From contig CP003940.1 in NCBI GenBank assembly GCA_000317655.1, forward strand, positions 2,179,547 to 2,243,546: a stretch of 64,000 bases of DNA. The letters run 5' to 3'. The notes below the pieces were generated by a model that made no database searches, was not told the DNA's origin, and worked only from the letters and a program-made list of their open reading frames with translations. Position 1 is the stretch's first letter. Every line of letters begins with the position of its first letter. Positions 9,871 through 18,637 of the stretch are shown here, one piece after another. The position numbers were made by a program, and so were the translations under genes. This stretch comes from Cyanobacterium stanieri PCC 7202. GTDB taxonomy: Bacteria; Cyanobacteriota; Cyanobacteriia; Cyanobacteriales; Cyanobacteriaceae.

Positions 9871-11139
9871 ATGATCCTTCATTCTCAATTATCAATTATC
9901 AATTCTCCATTAAAAAAAAGACCCATTGCCATTGATTTATTTGCAGGGTGTGGGGGAATGTCTCTGGGTTTGGAAGCCTCTGGGTTTGACATTGTCGCTG
10001 GGGTAGAAATTGATCCTATCCATGCTTTGATTCATCATCTCAATTTTCCTTACACTAAAACCATATGCCAAGATATTAGTGAATTAAACACGACGATTTT
10101 AAAAGATATAATTCCGCAAAAAGAGCTTGACTTAGTGGCAGGGGGGCCTCCTTGTCAGGGATTTTCATTGATGGGTAAACGTCAACTAGATGATCCTCGT
10201 AACGCCCTTGTGTTTGAGTATTTGAGGGTAATTAAGGACTTACAACCGAAATATTTTATTTTTGAAAATGTACCGGGGATGTTGACAGGAAAGCATCAGC
10301 AATTTTTACAAGAGTTGATGGAGGAGTTTAATAGTATTGGTTATAGGGTAGCTAAACCTAGGGTGATGAATGCGAGTCTTTTTGGGGCGCCTCAGAAACG
10401 AAAACGATTGATTTTGTTGGGCAGTCGTCAGGATATGATTCCCCTTAATTATCCGATGGAAACAGGGGAATTTAATGATGTGCAAGGTGCGATCGCAGAT
10501 TTAAACTCTATCCCTGCTTTTATAGGAGTAAATAAAGGTATTGAATCTGAAAAATTAGACTATTCAGGATTTAGAAAAAATTTTAGTTTAAAACCTCAAG
10601 GGATATATAGACTTTGTCATCAAAGGGAAAGAGATAATCTAATATATAACCATGTAGGTTCAAACCATAGCTCAAAATCAAAACAGCGTTTTCAATCGGT
10701 GTCGGCAGGGGAAATTGATAAAGTAAGTCGTTTTCTCAAACTTTCACCCACAGGATTATGTAACACTCTCAGGGCAGGTACAGGTAGGGATAAAGGGGCC
10801 CATACCGCCCCGCGCCCCATCCATTACCAACAACCCCGATGTATTACGGTTAGAGAAGGAGCAAGGTTACATACTTTTCCTGATTGGTTTTTATTTCACG
10901 AGACGATTTGGCATGGTTTTAGGGAAATTGGTAATGCGGTTATTCCTCTGTTAGCTAAAGCCTTGGGGGATGAAATTATCAAAAATTTAACCATCGATAT
11001 TAATGAGTTAGAAATCAATAATTTAAATGGTTTTGAGCCGAATTTCATGACATATAACCTTAACCAAGCCTCAAAATATTGGTCTGTTTCTACCGACATT
11101 ATCCCCAAACGAAAAAGAAGCATGAAGGTTAAGCAATAA
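9871..11139 (+). CDS. DNA (cytosine-5) methyltransferase, orphan
   Basis: Methylates carbon 5 of cytosine in a specific DNA sequence using S-adenosylmethionine. The 422-residue protein has motif I (AIDLFAGCGGMSLGLEASG), motif IV with the catalytic cysteine C95 (GGPPCQGFS), motif VI (ENVPGM), motif VIII (QKRKRLILLG) and motif X (REIGNAVIPLLAKALG). No restriction endonuclease is nearby, so it looks like an orphan. It resembles the solitary cyanobacterial enzymes that methylate CGATCG within HIP1, but specificity is an inference. The first roughly 13 residues (HSQLSIINS) are encoded by a dispersed ATTATCAATT repeat, so the true start may be further in, before KKRPIAIDLF. Confidence 0.93.
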   Translation: MILHSQLSIINSPLKKRPIAIDLFAGCGGMSLGLEASGFDIVAGVEIDPIHALIHHLNFPYTKTICQDISELNTTILKDIIPQKELDLVAGGPPCQGFSLMGKRQLDDPRNALVFEYLRVIKDLQPKYFIFENVPGMLTGKHQQFLQELMEEFNSIGYRVAKPRVMNASLFGAPQKRKRLILLGSRQDMIPLNYPMETGEFNDVQGAIADLNSIPAFIGVNKGIESEKLDYSGFRKNFSLKPQGIYRLCHQRERDNLIYNHVGSNHSSKSKQRFQSVSAGEIDKVSRFLKLSPTGLCNTLRAGTGRDKGAHTAPRPIHYQQPRCITVREGARLHTFPDWFLFHETIWHGFREIGNAVIPLLAKALGDEIIKNLTIDINELEINNLNGFEPNFMTYNLNQASKYWSVSTDIIPKRKRSMKVKQ

Positions 11140-11256
11140 GGAATATTAAAATTTTTTGTTGGTAAAAGTTAGATCACCTCAGAGCTTGTATAATTAATAC
11201 TCTTGGAGTTTATTAGCTCGCCACAAAATTAAAGTTTTTACTTATTAAAAATAACT

Positions 11257-13017
11257 ATGTTGAACAAGTTAAAGATTATTCCTCGGGGAATTAATCTAGT
11301 TTTAATTGCGATCGCAACGACCTTGTTAATTGTCTATCAAGGAGTTGCCATGGATCATACAGAATATGATACAGGTTACGAAGTATGGGGATCTGATCAA
11401 TCTAACTCCGTAGTTGGTATCCAAACCGTCGGTACTGATGGCGGACTGATTTGGATTTGGGATAGTAAAGACATCGAGAAACAAATTGAATCTGGAGTCG
11501 AAGCCCAACCTCTGGGGTGTGACGGCAATAACCGACCAGGGGATGGCCCTTGTGATGTTAATGTCGTTTTTCCTCCCACCCTTGCCGAATATGACGAAAA
11601 TGGAGCCACAGGACAAACCATTGGCGATTTACCTGGGTTTGGTCGTTTACACGGTATGATTACGGATCCGCAAAACAAATATCTCAATGTTAACCTCTTT
11701 ACCCCTGGCGGTGGTTATGTGGGGATTATGGATGGTGAAACCAAAGAGGCGATCGCCCTTTTCCGTGTCACAGCTACCAACGGCAGTCCTGCAGAACGTT
11801 CAGTTCACATGTCATTCTGGAATAACGACGGTAGCGCCCTATTAGTTGCCAACCTCAACGGCAAACTATTAGAACGTATTGACATTACCAGAGATGACCA
11901 AGGCAAAATCACCAACGCCATCTATAATAAGTCCGCCTCCCTTGGGGTAGGGAAAGGAATGGAAGTCACCGATTCTGCCACCGTTTACCACGGCAAAAAC
12001 GCCCATAACCATGAACTAATTGGCGAAATTACTGGTAGTTATGAACAAACAGCCATGGCAGATTTAACCCCTAATGGTAAATGTAAAGAAAACGGCTGTG
12101 GGGAAGCAGAGCAAAACGCCGAGCTTGGCGGTAGAACCAATAATTTAATTATCTGCCCCATCGTCTCAAGTTCTAACCATGCTTATATAACCCTTGCAGG
12201 AGGCGGCTTATTAGTTGCCAACACAGAACAAACTCCCATGAACATTGTGGGTGAATATGATAATCAAATCCTCAATGGTGCTGGTTGTGGAGGAGTAGAA
12301 GTCAACGGAAAAATGTGGCTCAATGCAGGAATTTCTGCCTCTGATGCCGGGGCAACCCAATCCACTTTTACTATCTATAATATTGATGACTCTGCTTTTG
12401 GAGAAACTGCCAATGCACCCAATACCCCCGCCCCAGAAGTCGTATATAAAGATGCCGATAATACCGCTACCAATGGCAATACCACAGGAGAAACAGCCAA
12501 CAATAGCGGACAATTACCCGGAGTAACCAATCGCCGAGATAGCCATGGTTTGGCGAGAACCGTTGACGGGGTTTATATTCATAGTGTTGATAGAATCCAA
12601 AACACTATCGAAGTGTTTAACTCAGAAACTTTTGCTCATACGTCCTATGATTTAACATCAGAAAATGGACAAGGAAATGGTATTGGTTCCTGTGCCATGG
12701 TTTCTATTAATGATGATACCGAGTTACCCAAAAATGATCCTGCCCCTGATTTGATGGAAGAAAGCCCCGACGGTAAATATTTATATGTTGCCTTCCGTGG
12801 TGCTATTCCCGTATCCGTTGCCCATTCTTCCCAAGGCAGTTGTCCGGGGGTTGGGGTTGTAGCGTTGGAAAATAATGGTGCTTCTGGTCGTTTAGTTTCT
12901 GTGTTGCGTAGCTCTAACACTGAAGATACCGCCCAACTAGCATCAATTGCGGGAGGTCACAATTACCAAGGTTCTGAACATAGTGATTTACATGGTGTGA
13001 CTATTCGGAAAAAATAA
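11257..13017 (+). CDS. secreted or membrane-anchored histidine-rich protein, possible beta-propeller, unknown function
   Basis: A 586-residue protein with an N-terminal hydrophobic segment (about residues 13-31) that looks like a signal peptide or anchor, so it probably acts outside the cytoplasm. The body is rich in Gly, Asn and Asp. It has recurring short beta-strand patterns (GGYVGIMDGET, DGKYLYVAFRG, GGGLLVANTE) like those of YVTN/propeller proteins. Histidines sit in conserved-looking contexts: H132 (RLHGM), H184 (SVHMSF), H250/H252 (NAHNHEL), H308 (SNHAY), H430 (RDSHGL), H568, H575 and H579 (near SDLHGV). That suggests a metal site. Several cysteines (CDG, PCDV, CKENGCG) could form disulfides. 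I do not recognise a named family. It stands alone and is followed by an intrinsic terminator. Confidence 0.7.
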   Translation: MLNKLKIIPRGINLVLIAIATTLLIVYQGVAMDHTEYDTGYEVWGSDQSNSVVGIQTVGTDGGLIWIWDSKDIEKQIESGVEAQPLGCDGNNRPGDGPCDVNVVFPPTLAEYDENGATGQTIGDLPGFGRLHGMITDPQNKYLNVNLFTPGGGYVGIMDGETKEAIALFRVTATNGSPAERSVHMSFWNNDGSALLVANLNGKLLERIDITRDDQGKITNAIYNKSASLGVGKGMEVTDSATVYHGKNAHNHELIGEITGSYEQTAMADLTPNGKCKENGCGEAEQNAELGGRTNNLIICPIVSSSNHAYITLAGGGLLVANTEQTPMNIVGEYDNQILNGAGCGGVEVNGKMWLNAGISASDAGATQSTFTIYNIDDSAFGETANAPNTPAPEVVYKDADNTATNGNTTGETANNSGQLPGVTNRRDSHGLARTVDGVYIHSVDRIQNTIEVFNSETFAHTSYDLTSENGQGNGIGSCAMVSINDDTELPKNDPAPDLMEESPDGKYLYVAFRGAIPVSVAHSSQGSCPGVGVVALENNGASGRLVSVLRSSNTEDTAQLASIAGGHNYQGSEHSDLHGVTIRKK

Positions 13018-13049
13018 TTACCATTGATAATTTTTTTATTTTTAGCTTG

Positions 13050-13076
13050 ACAAGGGACTTCGGTTCCTTGTTTTTT
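13050..13076 (+). terminator. rho-independent terminator
   Basis: ACAAGGGA pairs with TTCCTTGT around a CTTCGG loop and is followed by six T residues. It ends the secreted-protein transcript and faces the convergent ferredoxin gene. Confidence 0.85.
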
Positions 13077-13087
13077 AATCAGTGTAT

Positions 13088-13267
13088 TTAAGTAATAGAC
13101 GGATTTGCCAAGGCTGTTTCTAAAACCTTACAAGCACGAGATTGACAACTACCACAACGAAGAGATACGGAAGTTTGTTCTGATAGTTGATCTATGGACG
13201 ATACCCCTTGTTTTACTGCTCTATGAATATCTTTCTCGGTTACGGCATTACAAATACAAACGTACAT
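13088..13267 (-). CDS. bfd: bacterioferritin-associated ferredoxin-like [2Fe-2S] protein
   Basis: A 59-residue protein on the minus strand, beginning MYVCICNAVTEKDIHRAV. Four cysteines (C4, C6, C38, C41) give the CxC...CxxC arrangement of the BFD-like [2Fe-2S] domain, in the contexts YVCICNAV and RCGSCQSRAC. In other bacteria Bfd reduces bacterioferritin to release stored iron. BFD-like domains also occur as regulators or domains of other redox proteins. The length and cysteine spacing fit the stand-alone protein. No bacterioferritin gene is in the window. The opposite-strand reading frame in this interval has no recognisable product. Confidence 0.85.
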   Translation of the reverse strand: MYVCICNAVTEKDIHRAVKQGVSSIDQLSEQTSVSLRCGSCQSRACKVLETALANPSIT

Positions 13268-13426
13268 TGTGTCTTCCTGCTAATAATTAGCAATAACTTT
13301 CTTGTTAAATCCATTATTGCAAATAAATATCATTATGTCCATCATTTTTTGAAAAAAAATTGAGAAGAGGTAGAGCAGTTGAAGATGAATACTTGTGCCT
13401 CTTGCCTTTTACCTCTTGCCTATTAC
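13268..13426. other. intergenic, simple repeats
   Basis: Between bfd and the 3' end of lpxD. Contains CTTTTACCTCTTGCCTATTACC-like simple sequence; no gene seen. Confidence 0.3.
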
Positions 13427-14464
13427 CTAATGATTACTTTTCTTTTTCAATTCCCGATACAATTTGTACATATCAGGAATGTGTTTGTAGAGGGCGGCTA
13501 ATTTTAGATAAAGACTATGGGGCATGGAAGGAGTACCAGAAACCACATCTCCCGCTTTGACGTTGTTGGCGATGCCTGTTTGGGCGGTGGCGGTGGCACC
13601 ATCTCCGATGATGGCTTGGTTGGCGACTCCCACTTGTCCTGCTAAAATTACTCTATTACCGATAGTTACTCCCCCTGCCAAGCCCACCTGTCCTGCTAAG
13701 GCACAGTTTTCGCCAATTTGGCTATTATGTCCTACATGGACGAGGTTATCTAGCTTGGTGTTTTTGCCGATTTTGGTGGTACCCACGGCGGGGCGATCTA
13801 CTGTACTATTACAACCAATTTCCACTCCGTCTTCGAGGATGACGTATCCTGATTGTTGCATTTTGTACCATCCTTGGGGTATAGGTACAAACCCAAAGCC
13901 TTCTGCTCCAATTACTGCTCCACTGTGAATTACACAGTCTGAACCAATTTTAGTTCTCTCATGAATACTACAATTACTATGTAATTCGGTGCGATCGCCC
14001 ACTACACATTCAGGATAAACTACTACATTAGGATGGATTACCACATCGTCCCCTAATTTAACACCTTCTGAGATTACCGCATTAGCACCAATGGATGGAT
14101 TTTTGCCCATAATTACCCCATCAGCAATCACTGCTTGAGGATGGATTTTGCCTTGGGGTTTGTAAGGTTGATAAAAAAGCTCAATGGCTTGGGCAAAAGT
14201 GAGGCGAGGATAGGGGGATGATAGCCAAGCGATACCTCTTTCTGTAGCCTGTTCCTGTAAAGATTTATCTGATGGTAGAATAAGGGCGCTCGCGGATGTA
14301 GTGGCTACCATTTTGGCAAATTTATCACCCTCAATATAACTTATACTATGGGCGATCGCCTCGTGGATAGCAGTAATACAAACAATTTCAGGATCGAGAT
14401 GAGGATTATCGTTTAAACTGTGATTTTCGGGGGATAATTGAGTAATAATATCACTAAATTTCAT
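13427..14464 (-). CDS. lpxD: UDP-3-O-acylglucosamine N-acyltransferase (LpxD)
   Basis: Adds the N-linked acyl chain in lipid A biosynthesis, in the cytoplasm. The 345-residue protein has the short N-terminal LpxD domain (MKFSDIITQL...), then a long left-handed beta-helix of hexapeptide repeats (for example IGKNTKLDNLVHVGHNSQIG). The catalytic histidine lies in the HVGHNSQIG stretch. A C-terminal helical tail follows. The length is normal. Its start codon lies only 5 bp from the start of the divergent terD-like gene, so its promoter or leader must overlap that coding region. Confidence 0.94.
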   Translation of the reverse strand: MKFSDIITQLSPENHSLNDNPHLDPEIVCITAIHEAIAHSISYIEGDKFAKMVATTSASALILPSDKSLQEQATERGIAWLSSPYPRLTFAQAIELFYQPYKPQGKIHPQAVIADGVIMGKNPSIGANAVISEGVKLGDDVVIHPNVVVYPECVVGDRTELHSNCSIHERTKIGSDCVIHSGAVIGAEGFGFVPIPQGWYKMQQSGYVILEDGVEIGCNSTVDRPAVGTTKIGKNTKLDNLVHVGHNSQIGENCALAGQVGLAGGVTIGNRVILAGQVGVANQAIIGDGATATAQTGIANNVKAGDVVSGTPSMPHSLYLKLAALYKHIPDMYKLYRELKKKSNH

Positions 14465-14469
14465 AAGCT

Positions 14470-15045
14470 ATGGGTATTTCACTAGAAAAAGGACAAAGAA
14501 TTTCATTAACTAAAGTAGCGCCAAGTTTAGTCGCTGGATTTATCGGATTAGGTTGGGATGTGAATACCACCGACACAGGGGGCGATTTTGACCTAGACGC
14601 ATCAGTATTTTTGTTAGGAGATAATGAAAAAATTGTTTCTGATAAACATTTTATTTTTTACAATAACTTAGTTAGTCCAGATCCAGATCATTCTGTCAAA
14701 CTTTTGGGTGATAATCGCACAGGAGAAGGAGATGGCGATGATGAGGGATTAATTGTGGATTTGAGAAAAATTCCCCCTGAAGTAAAAAAAATCGTCGTCA
14801 CCGTGACTATTTACGAAGCCGATAAAAGAAAACAAAATTTTGGTCAGGTAAATAATGCTTATATTCGTTTAGTGGATGTACAAACCAAAGAGGAAGTTTT
14901 ACGCTACGACTTGAGCGAAGATTTTTCTGTGGAAACTGCCGTTATTATGGCGGAACTATACCATCAGGAGGGCGATTGGCGTATTAACGCCGTGGGTTCT
15001 GGTTTCCAAGGCGGTTTACAAGCACTATTAGATCGATATAGTTAA
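14470..15045 (+). CDS. TerD-family stress protein
   Basis: A 191-residue cytoplasmic protein of the TerD/TerZ family linked to tellurite resistance and general stress, with a calcium-binding beta-sandwich fold. It begins MGISLEKGQRISLTKVAP, the usual N-terminus. It shows the acidic calcium-site stretches GGDFDLDASVFLLG and GDDEGLIVDL and the motif YEADKRKQNFGQV. It ends with the common GSGFQGGLQALLDRY. Only a single TerD domain is present and no other ter genes are adjacent. It diverges from lpxD with a 5-bp gap between start codons. Confidence 0.92.
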   Translation: MGISLEKGQRISLTKVAPSLVAGFIGLGWDVNTTDTGGDFDLDASVFLLGDNEKIVSDKHFIFYNNLVSPDPDHSVKLLGDNRTGEGDGDDEGLIVDLRKIPPEVKKIVVTVTIYEADKRKQNFGQVNNAYIRLVDVQTKEEVLRYDLSEDFSVETAVIMAELYHQEGDWRINAVGSGFQGGLQALLDRYS

Positions 15046-15110
15046 TAATGGATAATGGATAATTGATAATGGATAATTGATAATGGATAATTGAGAATGG
15101 ATAAATAAGG
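15046..15110. repeat. tandem GGATAATTGATAAT repeats
   Basis: About four units of TAATGGATAATTGATAATGG directly after the terD stop codon. Related copies occur near 9885, 21631, 30403, 39726 and 60975. The rest of the gap to chlP is AT-rich and must hold the chlP promoter. Confidence 0.7.
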
Positions 15111-15314
15111 CGTTAGTACAGATAAACGAAAATAAAAACCATTGCCCATTCCCTATTGCCCTAACATGAAAAATATTAAGAAATATTACTTTCTTTGTTA
15201 AGGACTGTTGCAATATAGAAAAATCTTTTAAAAGGGATGACATTATCCCTTACCTTCTTATATAGATAGAAGAAGCAATTTATTAAAAATATAAATTTTA
15301 GGAGCAAGAATACC

Positions 15315-16538
15315 GTGACAATTCGGGTAGCAGTAGTAGGCGGCGGACCTTCTGGATCTTCAGCGGCCGAAGTTTTGGCAAAAGCAGGTATTGAAACCTA
15401 TTTATTTGAAAGAAAACTAGATAACGCTAAACCTTGTGGCGGTGCTATTCCTCTGTGTATGGTGGATGAGTTTGATTTACCTCCCGAAATCATTGATCGT
15501 CGAGTTCGTAAGATGAAGATGATTTCTCCTTCTAATATTGAGGTTAATATTGGTCAAACTCTCAAGGATAACGAATACATTGGGATGTGTCGCCGTGAAG
15601 TTTTGGATGGTTTTATGCGCGATCGCGCCGCCAAACTAGGGGCAAACCTCATCAACGGTACTGTATATCAATTAGATATTCCCGACAACGATAATGATCC
15701 CTACACCCTACATTATGCGGATCATTCCAATGGTACAGCCCAAGGGGAAATGAAAACCCTGAAAGTTGATCTCGTCATCGGTGCAGATGGTGCCAACTCT
15801 CGTATCGCCAAAGCCATTGATGCAGGGGATTACAACTATGCGATCGCCTTCCAGGAAAGAATTAAACTCCCCGAAGACAAGATGGCATACTACGAAGAGT
15901 TAGCAGAAATGTACGTGGGTAACGATGTATCCCCCGACTTTTACGCGTGGGTATTCCCTAAATATGATCACGTTGCCGTGGGTACTGGTACCATGAAAGT
16001 TAACAAGGCAATGATTAAAGACTTACAAGCAGGTATCCGTCAAAGAGCAGCCAAACGCCTAGAAGGTGGAGAAATCATCAAAGTAGAAGCCCACCCCATC
16101 CCCGAACATCCTCGCCCCCGCCGTGTCGTAGGCAGAGTAGCCCTTGTGGGTGATGCCGCAGGTACTGTGACTAAATCCTCTGGGGAAGGTATCTATTTCG
16201 CCGCCAAGAGTGCCAGAATGTGTGCTGAGGTAATCGTAGAAACCAGCAATAACGGTCAGAAAGTTCCCTCCGAGGCAGATTTAAAAACCTATCTCAAACG
16301 TTGGGATAAGCAATACGGTGCTACCTATTTGGTATTAGACATCTTACAAAGAGTTTTCTATCGTAGTGATGCCACCCGTGAAGCCTTCGTGGAAATGTGT
16401 GCCGACATCGATGTACAAAAAATTACCTTCGATAGCTATCTCTACAAAACTGTAGTACCGGCCAATCCTTTAACTCAACTCAAGATTACTGCCAAAACCA
16501 TCGGTAGTCTCCTGCGTGGAAATGCGCTCGCACCATAG
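15315..16538 (+). CDS. chlP: geranylgeranyl reductase (ChlP)
   Basis: Reduces the geranylgeranyl group to phytyl for chlorophyll and tocopherol synthesis, using NADPH and FAD at the thylakoid. The 407-residue flavoprotein has the N-terminal Rossmann motif VAVVGGGPSGSSAAEVLAKAG, the family motif RKLDNAKPCGGAIP and the second FAD motif GRVALVGDAAGTVTKSSGEG. The start is GTG at 15315, with AGGAG about 10 nt upstream (the sequence reads taggagcaagaataccgtg). The gene is monocistronic, with an intrinsic terminator 27 bp past the stop. Confidence 0.97.
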   Translation: MTIRVAVVGGGPSGSSAAEVLAKAGIETYLFERKLDNAKPCGGAIPLCMVDEFDLPPEIIDRRVRKMKMISPSNIEVNIGQTLKDNEYIGMCRREVLDGFMRDRAAKLGANLINGTVYQLDIPDNDNDPYTLHYADHSNGTAQGEMKTLKVDLVIGADGANSRIAKAIDAGDYNYAIAFQERIKLPEDKMAYYEELAEMYVGNDVSPDFYAWVFPKYDHVAVGTGTMKVNKAMIKDLQAGIRQRAAKRLEGGEIIKVEAHPIPEHPRPRRVVGRVALVGDAAGTVTKSSGEGIYFAAKSARMCAEVIVETSNNGQKVPSEADLKTYLKRWDKQYGATYLVLDILQRVFYRSDATREAFVEMCADIDVQKITFDSYLYKTVVPANPLTQLKITAKTIGSLLRGNALAP

Positions 16539-16565
16539 GAATTAACATACAATTATAACAAAAGT

Positions 16566-16597
16566 AGAGGTTGACAAAATCGCCTCTATTTTTTTTA
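16566..16597 (+). terminator. rho-independent terminator after chlP
   Basis: TAGAGG and CCTCTA form a six-pair stem with a 12-nt loop, followed by eight T residues. Confidence 0.8.
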
Positions 16598-16620
16598 CAA
16601 AAATTTGTGTCAATAAATTC

Positions 16621-17706
16621 ATGTTATTAACTAAAATACAGGACAAGATTAGCCAAATTAATCAACGATTAAAAGCTAAGACATGGTCAGATAAATCTAT
16701 TGTGTATTACACTGGGCATACTCCTTATCAATGGAGTCCTAAAAGTCTTGATTCGGGCTTGGGAGGTGCAGATGCGAGGATAATTTATTTAAGTAGAGAG
16801 TGGGTAAAACTTGGTTATAGTGTGACTGTATTTATCAATTGTGGTGTTCATGAAGGTATTTATGATGGTGTAAATTATCAAAACTACACCAAATTTAATC
16901 CATTTGATCGGTTTGATACATTAATAATGTGGCAGTTTGCTTGGCGTTTATCTAAAAATACCAAAACAAATCGGTTGTGGCTCGATCTCGGTTCTGTACT
17001 GCTACCAGAAGAAGTAACTGCTGACAAATTAGAACATTATGACCGAATTTTTTGTAAAAACAGTTATCACCGAAGTTTGTTACCAGAGATTGAAGATTCT
17101 AAAATTGCCATAATTCCCAATGGTATTGATAAAAAATTTATAGGTTTAAAAGATAATTCTAAGGATTTGAATAAAATAATTTATGCCTCAAATTACATTA
17201 GAGGTTTAGAAAAAATGCTTGAATATGGTTGGCCTATTATTAAACGTGAAATTTCTTCTGCTCAACTTTTTATCTACTATGGCTGGAATGAAAAAACAGA
17301 CTCTGAAACTAAAAATAAAATCACTAAATTAATGGAACAACCCGGTGTGAAAGAAATGGGTAAGGTTGGCAGAGGTATTCTGATGAAAGAAAAATCAACT
17401 TCTGCTATTAATTACTATGGATGCACATTTCAAGAATTAGATTGTAATACAGTGAGAGAATCAGCTTTGGTAGGTTGTGTACCTGTAACTACAAATTATG
17501 CAGGATTACAAGATAAAACATATTGTCTGAAAATTTCAGGAAATCCTCACCTTCAAGAAACTCAAGAAAATTTAGCTTATAAAATAGTTGAACTTCTCAA
17601 AAATCCTGAACAACTCCGACAAATTAGCCTAAAATTTAGTGAGTTAGTTAAGTATGAAACTTGGGAAAATGTTGCAAAACTATGGTTAGATGAAATTGAA
17701 AGTTAA
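16621..17706 (+). CDS. glycosyltransferase family 1-like protein
   Basis: A 361-residue cytoplasmic enzyme with a GT-B fold. The N-terminal half contains a loop typical of GT4-type enzymes (GLGGADARIIYLSREWVKLGY). The nucleotide-sugar domain shows IAIIPNGIDKKF and the later glutamate-rich FQELDCNTVRESALVGCVPV region, which takes the place of the usual EGFGLPxLEAM motif. Donor and acceptor are unknown. It is the first gene of a plus-strand run of glycan genes and is followed 16 bp later by a sulfotransferase, so both may act on the same surface polysaccharide. Codon usage is AT-rich. Confidence 0.8.
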   Translation: MLLTKIQDKISQINQRLKAKTWSDKSIVYYTGHTPYQWSPKSLDSGLGGADARIIYLSREWVKLGYSVTVFINCGVHEGIYDGVNYQNYTKFNPFDRFDTLIMWQFAWRLSKNTKTNRLWLDLGSVLLPEEVTADKLEHYDRIFCKNSYHRSLLPEIEDSKIAIIPNGIDKKFIGLKDNSKDLNKIIYASNYIRGLEKMLEYGWPIIKREISSAQLFIYYGWNEKTDSETKNKITKLMEQPGVKEMGKVGRGILMKEKSTSAINYYGCTFQELDCNTVRESALVGCVPVTTNYAGLQDKTYCLKISGNPHLQETQENLAYKIVELLKNPEQLRQISLKFSELVKYETWENVAKLWLDEIES

Positions 17707-17722
17707 GGAGTAAAATAAACTT

Positions 17723-18634
17723 ATGGTTATGCCTAATTTTATTGTTATAGGTGCTGCAAAATCAGGAACTTCATCGTTGTATTATTATCTAAAACAACAT
17801 CCTGAAATTTATATGCCAGCATCTCGAGATAATAAAGAGCCTGACTTTTTTACCTTAGAGGGAGAAAGTATACAAAGAATGGGGCCGAATGGTTTATTTA
17901 CTATGAAAAATGCCATCACTGATTTAGACAGTTATCAACAATTATTTGCTGAGGTGAAAGATGAAAGGGCGATCGGAGAAGCATCAACTTCCTACATTTA
18001 CAGCGAAAAAGCCTCTCAAAGAATTAAATACTATATGCCCAATGCAAAAATAATTGCTATTTTAAGAGATCCAGCCGAAAGAGCTTTTTCTCATTTTCTA
18101 TTTTCTTTGAGTAATGGTCGTGAACCCATTCCTAACTTTGCAAAAACCTTAGCTCAAGAAGAAAAAAGAATTGCTAATAATTGGAGTTTTCAATGGCATC
18201 ACAAACAAAGAGGTTTTTATTATGCTCAATTAAAGCGTTATTATGATATTTTCGATAGCAATCAAATTAGGGTTTATTTGTTTGAAGATATAAAGAATAA
18301 ACCCTTAGAATTGACTCAAGATATTTTTGAATTTTTAGAAGTTGACCCCAGTTTTGAAGCCAATGTAAAAAAACGCCATAACCCCACTAGTGTTCCCAAA
18401 AATCAAACACTAAATACCCTTTTAAATCGTCCAAATCCTCTAAAAGACACCATTAAATATTTTTTACCTATCAATCTACGTAAAGGTATCGCAGATAACC
18501 TTAAAAAGAAAAATTTAGGTAAACCAGAATTATCAACCAAAATTCGTAAACAATTAATTGATGAATATAGAGAAGATATTTTACAACTTCAAGATTTAAT
18601 TAATCGAGATTTATCAACATGGTTAGAAGTTTAA
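17723..18634 (+). CDS. PAPS-dependent sulfotransferase
   Basis: Transfers sulfate from PAPS to an acceptor, probably a carbohydrate. The 303-residue protein begins with the 5'-phosphosulfate-binding loop FIVIGAAKSGTSSLYYYL. It also has the 3'-phosphate-binding motif IIAILRDPAERAFSHFLF, and resembles heparan-sulfate-type sulfotransferases (Sulfotransfer_1). An AAGGAG site 12 nt before 17723 supports this ATG over the one six bases later. The next gene starts 3 bp after the stop, so these genes are one transcription unit. Confidence 0.9.
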   Translation: MVMPNFIVIGAAKSGTSSLYYYLKQHPEIYMPASRDNKEPDFFTLEGESIQRMGPNGLFTMKNAITDLDSYQQLFAEVKDERAIGEASTSYIYSEKASQRIKYYMPNAKIIAILRDPAERAFSHFLFSLSNGREPIPNFAKTLAQEEKRIANNWSFQWHHKQRGFYYAQLKRYYDIFDSNQIRVYLFEDIKNKPLELTQDIFEFLEVDPSFEANVKKRHNPTSVPKNQTLNTLLNRPNPLKDTIKYFLPINLRKGIADNLKKKNLGKPELSTKIRKQLIDEYREDILQLQDLINRDLSTWLEV

Positions 18635-18637
18635 AAA

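Noticed and set aside
13105-13290. Plus-strand ORF opposite the ferredoxin gene
   Set aside because: No recognisable product; the minus strand encodes a complete BFD-type protein with all four cysteines.
13524-13928. Plus-strand ORF within lpxD
   Set aside because: Low-complexity shadow of the beta-helix repeats of lpxD on the other strand.
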